Shown here in pieces: positions 37,643 through 46,913 of a DNA stretch of 64,000 bases; within the stretch, counting starts at the first letter, position 1, and every line of letters begins with the position of its first letter. The notes beneath the pieces are model-generated. The model searched no databases and had not been told where the DNA came from. It saw nothing but the letters and a program-made list of their open reading frames with translations. The DNA lies in assembly GCA_951813065.1 (NCBI GenBank), contig CATOTH010000006.1, positions 186,001 to 250,000 on the forward strand, given 5' to 3'. Source of the DNA: an uncultured Bryobacterales bacterium. GTDB taxonomy: Bacteria > Acidobacteriota > Terriglobia > Bryobacterales > UBA6623. The position numbers and the translations under genes were made by a program.

Positions 37643-37921
37643 TCAACCGTCCTTGGAAACCACGACTCGCACAGTCTTTCGACGACCCGTCAACCCTCGG
37701 ATCACCGCCAGGCTCGATCGCGGCACACCGAGTTCATCGGCTAGCAGCCGAATCGCATCCTTGTTCGCCTTGCCGCCTTCCGGGGGAGCAGTGACCCAGA
37801 TGCGGTAGCCGGGCGCGCCATCGGCGAGGCTTGTTTTCAAGATTCGATTTACCGCAGCTCTGGGACTGACCGTTATCTGGATTGTTTGAGAGCCAGCTGA
37901 GCTCTTTGGTCGGTTCGGCAC
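37643..37921 (-). CDS. DUF167/YggU family protein
   Basis: A 92-residue protein of the YggU-like fold. The family core is clear: VTAPPEGGKANKDAIRLLADELGVP and then LTGRRKTVRV. Function of the family is unknown. It stands alone in a short gap between the cytochrome and the HEAT-repeat gene. Confidence 0.85.
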   Translation of the reverse strand: MPNRPKSSAGSQTIQITVSPRAAVNRILKTSLADGAPGYRIWVTAPPEGGKANKDAIRLLADELGVPRSSLAVIRGLTGRRKTVRVVVSKDG

Positions 37922-38055
37922 TGACGAGACTAAGGCCCGGATGCGCTATGGAAGCGTAAACATCGAGCCCTCCTGCAAGCGATAGACCGCAATCCATCGA
38001 GCAGGGCAGGCGAGGTGCCTCCCTTTTGTCACGTGTCGGGCTCTTGCGTGCTGTC

Positions 38056-39084
38056 TTAGATTCCAGCCATTCTGGCCCAAGCCTGTTGCGCGGTTATCCG
38101 AACCGTGTTGTCCGCGCTCTCGAGCTTTGGGAAAATTGCTGCCGCTGCTTCCGCGGTTCCGATCTTGGCCAGCCCGATAATCGCGGCGCATTGCAGATGC
38201 TCCTCCTCCCGGTCCAGGGTCTGCAAATAGATCCCCTGCGCCTCGGTGTGGTTACCTTTTTCTACTTGGGCATCCGCATACCGCAACAGACTGTCATCGA
38301 ACTCGATCTTCTGCCACACATTCAAGCTGTCGTAGTCCGGGAAGTCGATCTCTTTACCCATCGCTATGCCAATTCTGGCCCATGCCTTCATTCCGGCCAT
38401 CGCAATTTCACGATCAGAGGACTGCATTGCCTCAATGCATGCACCGACTGCTTCCTCCGCGCGCCGATGGCCTAGGGCCGCGAGGATGCGCGGCTGGAAC
38501 TCGTCCGAGGCAGAAGACAGGGCGCCCAGCAGCGCTTCCTCCGAAGTCTTGCCGGGAATGCGTTCCAAGCAATAGACAGCTTCTTCGCGGAGAATCGGAT
38601 CGTTGGCAAGCAATGCGATCTTTTCTACTGCGTCGGAGGTTGCGATCAGCGAGAGATGCCGCAGAGCGGTGGTCTTCTCGATCTCTTGCCGCTTGCCTTC
38701 CAGCAGACTTAGCAAGTTCATTACGACTAGCTGCCGCCGGTCCATCTTTCCAGAAGCGTCGGGCCGACCAACGTTTGCACCGAGGTTGCTGGTGATGATC
38801 GTTCTGCCCACCGAATGTACGATGTTCTTGAGGGCTTCTTCTGCGGCCTTGCGGACATTCGCTTTCTTCGACACGAGCAGTTCGCTCAAGGCGGGGATCA
38901 CGCTAGGCTCCACCTGGTCGGCAGTCGACCACGCGGCATAGTTGGCATCTTCGTCGTCGCTACGGATGCCTGCTAGGAACTTGTCCTCTGCTTCGGCGGC
39001 GCGAGCCGATGTAGCAGCAACGAGAGCGCCTGCGGCGGCCATTGCGGTTGTCGTTTCAAGGGTGTCATTCTTGCGGTTCTTCAT
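38056..39084 (-). CDS. secreted HEAT-repeat protein
   Basis: A 342-residue protein with a Tat-like or Sec leader (MKNRKNDTLETTTAMAAAGALVAATSARA) lacking the RR pair. The rest is helical repeats of HEAT type (SVIPALSELLVSKKANVRKAAEEALKNI, LLGALSSASDEFQPRILAALGHRRAEEA, AAIIGLAKIGTAEAAAAIFPKL). HEAT repeats act as scaffolds; no catalytic motif is visible. It lies 51 bases downstream of the Gfo/Idh/MocA gene on the same strand and is likely co-transcribed with it. Confidence 0.75.
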   Translation of the reverse strand: MKNRKNDTLETTTAMAAAGALVAATSARAAEAEDKFLAGIRSDDEDANYAAWSTADQVEPSVIPALSELLVSKKANVRKAAEEALKNIVHSVGRTIITSNLGANVGRPDASGKMDRRQLVVMNLLSLLEGKRQEIEKTTALRHLSLIATSDAVEKIALLANDPILREEAVYCLERIPGKTSEEALLGALSSASDEFQPRILAALGHRRAEEAVGACIEAMQSSDREIAMAGMKAWARIGIAMGKEIDFPDYDSLNVWQKIEFDDSLLRYADAQVEKGNHTEAQGIYLQTLDREEEHLQCAAIIGLAKIGTAEAAAAIFPKLESADNTVRITAQQAWARMAGI

Positions 39085-39135
39085 GGCTGTGCTTTCTCTG
39101 TCTCGCTGGAATTGACCTTGCTCGATGTGAGGCGT

Positions 39136-40479
39136 CTACAGATGCCACGGACCACGGCCAGGGCGGCTTAGCATGCGGTTCGCCTCTTGGTCGTTCCTGA
39201 CGATCTCGGCCACTGGGTCCCAGTCCAGCTTCCGACGCAGCCGGTAGGAGATGTTGCCCAAGATGCAAAGGATCGATACTCGGTGGGCTGACTCAATGTC
39301 CATGACGGGCTTCTCCCTTGTCCTGATGCAGTCTTCGAAGTTCTCTCCGTGTCCCGGGCTCTTGAACACTTCGACGCCTCCATACGGCAACTCGTAGTCC
39401 TTCGCCACCTGCTCCGTATCGGTCGTGTTGCGATCTCCGTAGGTGACGGTCAACCGGCCCTTGTCGCCCCAGTAGACGGCTCCGTACCGGGCATCGAGCT
39501 CTTCGGAAGGCGTACCCGGCTGGGCCCAGATCAATGTCCAGTCCGGGTCTTTGTACTGGTACGTTACCGTCATGTGCTGCGGCGTATCGTAAATTCCGCC
39601 GTGATGAGGCTCGCCGGTGGCTTCCACACTAACCGGCCCCGAATTGTCTGCGTTCATGATCCACTGCGCGACGCTCATCACATGCGCTCCGCGGTCGCGA
39701 ATCTGGCCTCCCCCGAAGTCCAGCATCCAGCGAAAACTGCCATGGGTGCGGGTCCGGTTGAAGGGAATGCTCCGCGCTGGTCCGATCCAAGACTCGTAGT
39801 CCAACCCAGCTGGCGCCTCGGAGTCTGGAGTCCAGTCGCCGCGGGGGTTCTCGTAGTGCCAGCACTTGACTTCGCTCACTGTGCCGATCATGCCGTTGTT
39901 GATGTACTGCTTGGCGTAGAATGCGGCTTCTTGAGAGCGTCCCTGAGAGCCGACCTGCACGACCCGCCCGTATCGTTCCGCCGCGGTCACCATGGCGCGG
40001 CCTTCCTCCACCGTCTTGGCTGCCGGTTTCTCGACGTATACGTCCTTGCCGGCTTGGCAGGCCATGATGGTCATCAGCGCATGCCAGTGATCCGGGGAGG
40101 CAATGAAGACTGCATCGAGGTCCTCTTGCTCCAGTAGGTTCCGGAAGTCCTTGTAGAGCTTCGGCTTGCCGCCGACCATGGTCGCCGCCATGTCGAGGCG
40201 CGAGGAATCCACGTCGCAAAGCGCTGTGGAAAGCGCGGGGCGCATGTAGCGGTCGCCTGCTCCTCCGAGGTTTTCCCAAGGCACGACCTTCTGGTCGAGA
40301 TGCGAGAGTGGGCGGAGGAATCGCCGCCCGCGACCTCCCAAGCCGATGTGCCCGAAGTTCAGTCGGTCGCTTGGGGCAGGTTTGGCAAGCACCGATGCCG
40401 GGACGATCGTGATGCCGAGCGAGGTGGAGGCCGCGCTGGAAAGAAAGGTTCTACGAGTGAATTGGTTTTTCTTCGTCAT
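39136..40479 (-). CDS. Tat-exported Gfo/Idh/MocA family oxidoreductase
   Basis: A 447-residue NAD(P)-type oxidoreductase. A Tat signal leads (FTRRTFLSSAASTSLG). The Rossmann part has HIGLGGRGRRF, and the substrate loop shows SPDHWHALMTIMA and the VYVEKPAAKTVEEG motif that carries the EKP lysine. The C-terminal alpha/beta domain is the typical GFO_IDH_MocA C-fold (RGAHVMSVAQWIM). ATG 40477-40479 is chosen to begin the Tat signal. Such exported members are common in Planctomycetes and Acidobacteria; the cofactor is probably bound before export. Sugar-like substrate inferred. Confidence 0.9.
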   Translation of the reverse strand: MTKKNQFTRRTFLSSAASTSLGITIVPASVLAKPAPSDRLNFGHIGLGGRGRRFLRPLSHLDQKVVPWENLGGAGDRYMRPALSTALCDVDSSRLDMAATMVGGKPKLYKDFRNLLEQEDLDAVFIASPDHWHALMTIMACQAGKDVYVEKPAAKTVEEGRAMVTAAERYGRVVQVGSQGRSQEAAFYAKQYINNGMIGTVSEVKCWHYENPRGDWTPDSEAPAGLDYESWIGPARSIPFNRTRTHGSFRWMLDFGGGQIRDRGAHVMSVAQWIMNADNSGPVSVEATGEPHHGGIYDTPQHMTVTYQYKDPDWTLIWAQPGTPSEELDARYGAVYWGDKGRLTVTYGDRNTTDTEQVAKDYELPYGGVEVFKSPGHGENFEDCIRTREKPVMDIESAHRVSILCILGNISYRLRRKLDWDPVAEIVRNDQEANRMLSRPGRGPWHL

Positions 40480-40711
40480 TGTTGACCTCGAACCGGGCTT
40501 GCGGTTGCCGGTGTGATCTTTGAATGGCGCGTTCTGGACCGGTAAAGCGGCGTGAGCCATGCGCCAGAGAACTAGCGTCAATACTAGCTCAGTTCGACGG
40601 CGCATCGCCACGTCCGTCGAGTCGTCGAGCAGGTGTCTGGTCGGTTTCCGTCTGACGCTGGCCGATCCCTGCTTCGGCAATGGCGGGCAGCTGGAGAAAG
40701 CAACAATCCCG

Positions 40712-41149
40712 CTAGGTCTCGTCGCCCGCCATTCCCCCCAACTGCAAGATGATGCCGAACTCCTCCTCCGTCACCGGCGTGACCGACAGGCGGCTGCGTC
40801 GGACGAGCTGCATGTCGCTCAGCGAGGATTCCTGCTTGATCGCCTTGAGCGGGACCGCGCGCTTGAGCGCCTCGACCGGCTTGATATCCACCACGCTCCA
40901 ACGTGTGTCCTCGGTCGTCGGGTCCTGATAGTGTTCTCGAATGACCTCGGCGATGCCCACGACCTCCGTTCCCATGTTGGAGTGGTAATACAGGACACGG
41001 TCTCCGACCGTCATCTCGCGCATGTTGTTGCGAGATTCATAGTTGCGGACCCCGTCCCAATAGGTCCATCCATCGCGGACCAGATCGTCCCAAGAGTATT
41101 TCGTCGGTTCTGATTTCATCAGCCAGTAGTTCGGTTTGCGCGACATCAA
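40712..41149 (-). CDS. EVE domain protein
   Basis: A 145-residue protein made of a single EVE domain (WLMKSEPTKYSWDDLVRDG, GVRNYESRNNMREM, DRVLYYHSN, VGIAEV). EVE folds are relatives of YTH/PUA and bind modified bases in RNA or DNA. It starts with a double Met at 41149/41146, with no strong evidence for either. It does not sit next to a restriction enzyme here, so a general nucleic-acid role is likely. Confidence 0.92.
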   Translation of the reverse strand: MMSRKPNYWLMKSEPTKYSWDDLVRDGWTYWDGVRNYESRNNMREMTVGDRVLYYHSNMGTEVVGIAEVIREHYQDPTTEDTRWSVVDIKPVEALKRAVPLKAIKQESSLSDMQLVRRSRLSVTPVTEEEFGIILQLGGMAGDET

Positions 41150-41193
41150 CCGGGCAGGATACCAGACAGCCAGCCCCGGTCAGCGAACCACGC

Positions 41194-41778
41194 TCAGCGC
41201 TCGAACATTCTCCGGATATTGGCCCTGTGCCGCCACATCAGGAACACGGTCATCAACCCGGCATAGTAGGTGTGGAGCAGGCCCTTCATGGCGTACGTCA
41301 GGCCCGTGAAGAAGACCCAGGTTAGAAGCGAAGCCAACGCACCGCGCTCCTTGACTCCGAACCGGCTGCCAGCCAGTCGCGAGACGACGAAGAACGCGAG
41401 TGCGGCAGTCGCCACGCCGGGGTAAATGGCAAGCATCGCTCCGGCCGATGTGGCAACCCCCTTGCCGCCATTGAATCGAAGCCAGGGCGAGTAGCAGTGT
41501 CCCCAAACTGCGCCTAGGGCGAACAGCCATCCGAGATAGACGAACCCGGCAGGGTCGTAGAACAGCCACACGGCCAGAAAGCCCTTGCCCGTGTCGCCTA
41601 CCAGCGAGATCAGCGCCCGTTTCTTGCTGAACCGAAGGACATTGTTGAAGCCGGGATTGCCGGAGCCGATGTCTCGGATGTCGGTTCCAGATCCCCACAT
41701 CGCGATCACGGCGAAAGGAATCGATCCGATGCCGAAGCTCGCCAGCAGCTTAAGGAAGGTTTCTGGGTCAATATTCAT
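41194..41778 (-). CDS. plsY: glycerol-3-phosphate acyltransferase PlsY
   Basis: A 194-residue inner-membrane acyltransferase that uses acyl-phosphate to make lysophosphatidic acid. Three PlsY motifs are seen: GSIPFA, GSGNPGFNNVLR (family consensus GSGNxGATN) and GHCYSPWLRFNGGKGVAT. About five membrane helices. The third position of the second motif differs from the consensus Ile/Val-Gly-Ala-Thr. It begins four bases after the stop of the nucleoside transporter gene, so both are in one transcript. Confidence 0.85.
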   Translation of the reverse strand: MNIDPETFLKLLASFGIGSIPFAVIAMWGSGTDIRDIGSGNPGFNNVLRFSKKRALISLVGDTGKGFLAVWLFYDPAGFVYLGWLFALGAVWGHCYSPWLRFNGGKGVATSAGAMLAIYPGVATAALAFFVVSRLAGSRFGVKERGALASLLTWVFFTGLTYAMKGLLHTYYAGLMTVFLMWRHRANIRRMFER

Positions 41779-41782
41779 GGTT

Positions 41783-43009
41783 TCAGGGATTCAGCAGAGG
41801 AGTGAACGCGATGAGGCCTGCAGTCGCGGCGGTCGTGAAGTTGGAGAGCGTTGCGGCGATCATTGCCCGGAAGCCGATCTCGGCAAGTTCTCCGCGCCGG
41901 CCCGGAAGCATCGCCCCCAGCGCCCCGATTTGGATACCGACCGAACCTAGGTTCGCGAAACCGCAAAGAGCGTAGTTGGCGATCAGGAAGGAGTCGGGGC
42001 GGAGCGTGTCCTTGATGGTCGCCAACTCGGCATAGCTGATGAATTCGTTCAGCACAATCCGCGTGCCCAACAGGTTGCCCACGACCGTCGCGTCTTGCCA
42101 GGGGACACCAAGCAGCCAAGCGACAGGAGCGAGGAGTGGTCCGAGCAGATCTTGGATGCTGGAGGGGAACCATGGCCAAGCCAAGGCAGTCTGGGTCGCG
42201 CCCAGAATCCCGTTAACGACTGCGATCAACGCCACGAACGCGATCAGCATCGCCGCGACCTGAAGTGCCACTGACAGCCCTTCGCTCGCTCCTCGAGAAG
42301 CAGCCTCGATCACGTTCTTGTCTTCTTCGGACGACAGCTTGGGGACATGTCCAAGGGTCTGCGGGACGCCCGTTTCAGGCTCGAAGATCTTGGCCATCAT
42401 GATACAGGTTGGCGCGGTCATCACCAAGGCAGTCAGAAGGTTCTCTGCGCTTGCCCCACCAATCTGCACGTACGCCACCAGGATCGCTCCCGACACCGTT
42501 GCCATCCCCCCCGTCATGACCGTCATCAGTTCCGACCTCGTCAGCTTGTCGAGGTACGGACGGATCGTCAGGGGTGCCTCCGCCTGCCCGATGAACAGGT
42601 TCGCGGCCACGTTGAGAGATTCCGCTCCGCTTGCGCGCATTCCGCGCTGCATGACCACGGCAATCGCGCCGACGAGCCGCGGCATGAGGCCCAGGTGATA
42701 GAGAATCGCCGACAGGCTCGACACCACAATGATCAGCGGCAGGATTTGAAAGGCGAAGACTACGCCGTTTTCGGACCGACCCAAGTCTCCAAAAACCAAG
42801 GCGCTTCCGTCTTCGGCCATGTCGACGAAGCGCCGGAAAACCACTCCGAAGGTTTCGAAGAGGGTCCCGACCGGCGTGCGCAGGACCAGGATGCCGAACA
42901 CCAGCTGAAGACCCAGCCCCCATCCGACGATCGACCAGCGAAGCCGCGAGCGGTCGGACGAAAGGGCGAGCGCCACTGCGAGGGCGAAGCAGATCCCGAG
43001 GAGGCCCAT
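41783..43009 (-). CDS. CNT-family concentrative nucleoside transporter (NupC-like)
   Basis: A 408-residue inner-membrane transporter. Three sequence blocks typical of CNT proteins occur: LRTPVGTLFETFG near the N-terminus, then NLFIGQAEAPLTIRPYLDKLTRSELMTVMTGGMATVSGAIL, and later LLGTRIVLNEFISYAELA with ALCGFANLGSVGIQIGALGAM. The family imports nucleosides with sodium or protons. I chose ATG 43007-43009 (MGLLGICFALAV) because the open frame upstream is non-hydrophobic. It overlaps nothing and is followed directly by plsY. Confidence 0.92.
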   Translation of the reverse strand: MGLLGICFALAVALALSSDRSRLRWSIVGWGLGLQLVFGILVLRTPVGTLFETFGVVFRRFVDMAEDGSALVFGDLGRSENGVVFAFQILPLIIVVSSLSAILYHLGLMPRLVGAIAVVMQRGMRASGAESLNVAANLFIGQAEAPLTIRPYLDKLTRSELMTVMTGGMATVSGAILVAYVQIGGASAENLLTALVMTAPTCIMMAKIFEPETGVPQTLGHVPKLSSEEDKNVIEAASRGASEGLSVALQVAAMLIAFVALIAVVNGILGATQTALAWPWFPSSIQDLLGPLLAPVAWLLGVPWQDATVVGNLLGTRIVLNEFISYAELATIKDTLRPDSFLIANYALCGFANLGSVGIQIGALGAMLPGRRGELAEIGFRAMIAATLSNFTTAATAGLIAFTPLLNP

Positions 43010-43073
43010 GGGAGTATCCCATTGTAGTTTCGAATCCGGCAGGGCCCTCGGGCAGCGACGGTAGACTGCAATC

Positions 43074-43517
43074 ATGAAGCCTGAACCAGCTCCAGTCGAT
43101 GTTTCCCGCTTGGTGGAACTTGCCCGCGAGACGATGGCACGGGCCCCGTTCCCCATGCTGGCCAGTGTTGACGGCGATCGCCCCAGGCTTCGGCCGGTTT
43201 CGCCGGTTGGGGCCGATGGGTTCACCGTGTACGTGGCTTCGCTGCGCAGTTCGAACAAGACGCTGGAATTGCAGGCGAACCCGGCTGTGGAGCTTTGTTA
43301 TCTGGACGAGGGCCACGATCAGGTTCGAATCGCCGGTACAGCCGAGCCTGTGCTCGACGCGACCACGAGACAGACGATTTGGAATCGCAACCCGCTGCTG
43401 CGAGCATTTCTGGGAACGATCGAGAACCCGGAATTCGTGCTGTACCGCATTCGCCCGGAACGAGTACTCTTCATGCGAGAGTGGGCTCTGTCGTACCACC
43501 AAGTGCCGTTAGCCTGA
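43074..43517 (+). CDS. pyridoxamine 5'-phosphate oxidase-family protein
   Basis: A 147-residue split-barrel flavin-binding-type protein (FPMLASVDGDRPRLRPVSPVGADGF, SNKTLELQANPAVELCYLD, EFVLYRIRPERV). This family includes general FMN- or F420-dependent oxidoreductases and heme-binding HugZ-like proteins; the sequence does not tell which. Located on the plus strand, divergent from the transporter, 116 bases before the frameshifted Gfo/Idh/MocA gene. Confidence 0.78.
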   Translation: MKPEPAPVDVSRLVELARETMARAPFPMLASVDGDRPRLRPVSPVGADGFTVYVASLRSSNKTLELQANPAVELCYLDEGHDQVRIAGTAEPVLDATTRQTIWNRNPLLRAFLGTIENPEFVLYRIRPERVLFMREWALSYHQVPLA

Positions 43518-43633
43518 CCCTTTGGTCAGTTTGCAAGGCGCGTGAATCGTGCCCGGTAGGTACCGTGATTTGTCGCACCTACTGGAATTCGTTCGCGTAG
43601 CGTACACTCGGATGGACCCCAAGGCAGGCAATC

Positions 43634-44946
43634 ATGGACCGACGAATGTTCCTCTCGACCACCGGAGCGGCGGCAGCCACACTCACAGCTGTGCAGTATG
43701 CGTCCTGGGAGCCAACGACAGAATCAACACCGCGGTGATCGGCGTTAACGGACGTGGCAAGAGCCACATCCGCGCGGTTGCCGACAACCCTGGCATGCAC
43801 GTGGCAGCCATTGTGGACATCGACCAGTCCGTGGCCGAGACAGCTGCCGCCTATACCAAGCAGTATCAGTCGGAAGCCCCCAGGGAGTACCGCGACCTTC
43901 GCGACATGCTTGCCGCGAAGGATATCGATGCCGTCACCGTTGCTACGCCCAATCACTGGCATGCTCTCTCCACGATTTGGGCGGTTCAGGCCGGTAAGGA
44001 CGTGTACTGCGAGAAGCCTGCCAGCCACAACATCTTCGAAGGGCGGAAAATGGTCGAGGCGGCAAGAAGATACAAGCGGATCGTCCAAATCGGACACGGA
44101 GGGCGCTCCACGCCATTCAAGATAGACGCGATCCAGAGGCTCAGGGAAGGCGTGATCGGCGATGTGTACATGGCCAAGGGGCTGTGCTTCAAGCGTCGCA
44201 AGACCATCGGCATTGCCACCGTCAGTCCCGTGCCGCCTGGTGTGGACTATGACATCTGGCTAGGGCCGGCCCAGCCCTACGAGTTCAAGCCAAATCGCTT
44301 CCACTACAACTGGCATTGGCATTGGGCGTTCGGCAACGGTGATATCGGGAACCAAGGTGTCCACGAAATGGATATCGCCAGATGGGGCCTGGGAATCGAC
44401 CACCTTCCAGAGCACGCCTATTCGGCCGGCGGACACTTCGTGTACGACGACGATCAGGAAACCCCGAATACCCAGCATGCGACATTCGACTATGGCGGGC
44501 GCTTGCTCCAGTTTGAGGTCCGGGGTCTGATGACGGGGGGCGAGGGCCGATTGCTCGAAGACTCGGGCAATGGGCCCCACACGATCGGCGTGCTGTTTTT
44601 CGGCAGTGAAGGGTTCCTGACGCTCTCGGGAAGCGGGTACCAAACATATCTCGGGGACAAGCGAGTTCCGGGTCCGAGCAGAAAACCATCCGATGAGGAC
44701 AGCACGGCATTGCACTTCGAGAACTTCCGAAAAGCAGTGCTGAGCCGGCGCGTAAGCGACTTGAACTGCGACGTTGAGGAAGGTCATCTCTCTGCGGCGC
44801 TTTGTCACCTGGCAAATATTTCCTATCGCACGGGCGACAAGCTGCGCTTTGACCCAGAATCTGAGCACTTTGTTGGCAACTACGGCGCCAACACACTCCT
44901 GACCAGGGACTACAGGTCCCCTTGGGTGGTGCCGGAGAACGTTTGA
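43634..44946 (+). CDS. Gfo/Idh/MocA family oxidoreductase with frameshift after the Tat signal
   Basis: ATG 43634 begins a Tat signal, MDRRMFLSTTGAAAATLTAV, but that frame stops at 43738. The body of the enzyme is in another frame from about 43708 (VLGANDRINTAVIGVNGRGK, NHWHALSTIWA, CEKPASHNIFEG) and is intact to 44946. One missing base (or two extra) near 43700 would join them. The body is over 400 residues and keeps the EKP lysine and C-terminal domain. Without correction it may be made from another start in the body frame, which is open from 43549, and would stay cytoplasmic. It may be a sequencing error or a real mutation. Confidence 0.82.
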
Positions 44947-45029
44947 GCCCCAGCGACGCAGGGATACGTACCGGGGCTTTGAACACACAGACGCGCTCGC
45001 GGGAAAGGGGCGATCAGCCCGTCACGGCC

Positions 45030-45185
45030 CTACTGCTCGGATGATCGTTCGGCGAGCTGGATTCGCAGGTCTTTCAGTTGGCGTTCCAGCTTCCTGGCCC
45101 GGACCGACAGCAATCCCAGATAGCCGATGTGCAACGCCCACGCAATGCTGAAAGCCGCCCATAGCCATTTCAGGTTCTCTTCCAC
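45030..45185 (-). CDS. ccmD: CcmD-like small membrane protein
   Basis: A 51-residue protein starting at GTG 45183-45185 with a strong ribosome site (AGGAGGGAG). One membrane helix (LKWLWAAFSIAWALHIGYLGLL) is followed by a basic coiled tail (RARKLERQLKDLRIQLAERS). It sits just downstream of ccmC on the same strand. CcmD tethers heme export components, and its short size and position fit. A match by sequence alone is weak. Confidence 0.7.
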   Translation of the reverse strand: MEENLKWLWAAFSIAWALHIGYLGLLSVRARKLERQLKDLRIQLAERSSEQ

Positions 45186-45207
45186 TTCGTAGCTCCCTCC
45201 TGGCCCG

Positions 45208-45888
45208 TCAAGCCAAGGCTTGGACTTTCCGTCGCAGCCCGTCAATGTTTCTGCGAAGCGATTCAAGTCTGCGCCGCTGGCGCACCAGGCACCAGAACAG
45301 CATGGCGAGCGAGAACATCGTGAAGAACAGGACGAAAGCCATGCGTGGATCCAAGGAACCCCCGCCACCGATCACCGGGGCCGGATGCTGGGTCCGCCAC
45401 CAGCGGTTCGCCATGTAGACGATCGGTACGTCGACCATCCCGAAAATCGACACTACCGCGCAGACAACCGCCCGTTGACCCGCTTCCGTGATGGATTGTC
45501 TCAAGATCAAATACGCCGCGTAAATCAATGCCAGCAAGAGCATTGCCGTCAGGCGAGCGTCCCACGCCCAGTAGACTCCCCAAATGGGTTTTGCCCACAA
45601 ACTGCCCGTGATGAGGTTTACGCATGCAAACAGCAGGCCCACTTCGTTGCAGGCTACGGAGAGGTCGTCGCGGTTTCCGACGCGATTCGACAGGTAGCCG
45701 ATCGCCGCGCATCCACCGAGAATGAATCCGGCAAATGCGACCGCAGCTGACGACACGTGGATGTAGAAGATCCGCTGGACGATGCCCATCGAAGCCTCAG
45801 TGGGAACCCAATTGAAAATCAGGTACATCGAGGCCAGAATCGACAGCAGCGTTGCCGCTGCCAAGGGTTTTGGAACTGCTTCGCGCAT
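45208..45888 (-). CDS. ccmC: heme exporter protein CcmC (cytochrome c maturation)
   Basis: A 226-residue inner-membrane protein with six helices. The tryptophan-rich heme-handling motif is WGVYWAWDARLT, and histidines for heme lie in YIHVSS and TQHPAP. CcmC passes heme to the chaperone CcmE for c-type cytochrome assembly. Other ccm genes are not in the window. The cytochromes encoded at 36.7 and 50.4 kb would need this pathway. Confidence 0.9.
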   Translation of the reverse strand: MREAVPKPLAAATLLSILASMYLIFNWVPTEASMGIVQRIFYIHVSSAAVAFAGFILGGCAAIGYLSNRVGNRDDLSVACNEVGLLFACVNLITGSLWAKPIWGVYWAWDARLTAMLLLALIYAAYLILRQSITEAGQRAVVCAVVSIFGMVDVPIVYMANRWWRTQHPAPVIGGGGSLDPRMAFVLFFTMFSLAMLFWCLVRQRRRLESLRRNIDGLRRKVQALA

Positions 45889-45947
45889 CGTGCGGGAACG
45901 CCTATTCCTGAGTGTACCCGAGCGGCCGAGCGGCGCGACAATAGGAT

Positions 45948-46889
45948 TTGCGAAACGGACCGTATTGGGCAGAATGCGTGCCGAACGTGTCGGACGGACG
46001 AAGCCGCACGCTGCTGAATCGGCTTAGTCGGGTGCTCGAAGAGTCCGGAGCGGAGTTGCTGGACTCGCAAAGCGACCCCGACCACAATCGATCGGTCTTC
46101 ACCCTCGCAGGCCCTCTCAGCCAGATCGAGGCGGCCATCTTGTCGGTCGCTGAGCTCGCCGTCTCGCACATCGACCTGACTAGGCACCGAGGGGCGCATC
46201 CGAGAATCGGCGCACTTGACGTCGTTCCGGTTGTGCCGATTGACGATGTGCCGCACGACGTCTGCGTTGAGGCTGCGCGGTCGATTGGCGAACGCCTGTG
46301 GGACGAGTTGAACGTTCCCGTGTACTTCTACGGAGAGGCGGCGCGGCGGGAAGGCAGGAGGCGTCTGGAGACCTTTCGGAGGCATGGATTCGAGAGGCTG
46401 GCTTCGATGGTCCGATCTGGTGTGTGTGTTCCGGACGTGGGCGGGCCTGACCTGCACCCGACTGCCGGGGCGTGCTGCGTGGGGGTCCGCGAATTCATCG
46501 CAGCCTTCAACGTCCTGCTTGACGACCGCGACGCCAAAGCCGCCAAGCGGATTGCCAGCGTGGTTCGCGAGTCCGATGGTGGCATTGAAGGCGTCAAGGC
46601 TCTCGGCCTGTATTTGGCCTCGGCTCAGGTTGCTCAAGTTTCGATGAACCTGACCGACTTGGGGAAGACACCGCTTCCGGTGGCATTCCATGCAGTGTGC
46701 AGGGAGGCTCGGAAGCTAGGTGTCCGCGTATTGGGCAGCGAACTCGTGGGCCTGGTGCCTCGCCATGCTCTCGGCCCTAACCCCACAGGACTCAGAATCC
46801 GCCGCTTTCACTCCGGAATGGTGTTCGAAGATCGCTTGGAGGGCATCCGTCGCCGCGGAAACCCCGAAGGACACGGCGACGTTCGATAG
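45948..46889 (+). CDS. ftcD: glutamate formimidoyltransferase
   Basis: A 313-residue formiminotransferase that moves the formimino group of formiminoglutamate to tetrahydrofolate in histidine breakdown. Family motifs: ECVPNVSDG at the start, SDPDHNRSVFTLAG, HRGAHPRIGALDVVP, VPVYFYGEAAR, PHPTAGA-type region (DLHPTAGACCVG) and VSMNLTD. The first start is TTG 45948, since a stop lies two codons before it and no ATG precedes the conserved VPNVS. The cyclodeaminase half is absent, as in many bacteria. It ends 24 bases from the convergent pnp stop. Confidence 0.9.
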   Translation: MRNGPYWAECVPNVSDGRSRTLLNRLSRVLEESGAELLDSQSDPDHNRSVFTLAGPLSQIEAAILSVAELAVSHIDLTRHRGAHPRIGALDVVPVVPIDDVPHDVCVEAARSIGERLWDELNVPVYFYGEAARREGRRRLETFRRHGFERLASMVRSGVCVPDVGGPDLHPTAGACCVGVREFIAAFNVLLDDRDAKAAKRIASVVRESDGGIEGVKALGLYLASAQVAQVSMNLTDLGKTPLPVAFHAVCREARKLGVRVLGSELVGLVPRHALGPNPTGLRIRRFHSGMVFEDRLEGIRRRGNPEGHGDVR

Positions 46890-46913
46890 GATCTACTGCG
46901 CTGGCGCCGTGGC

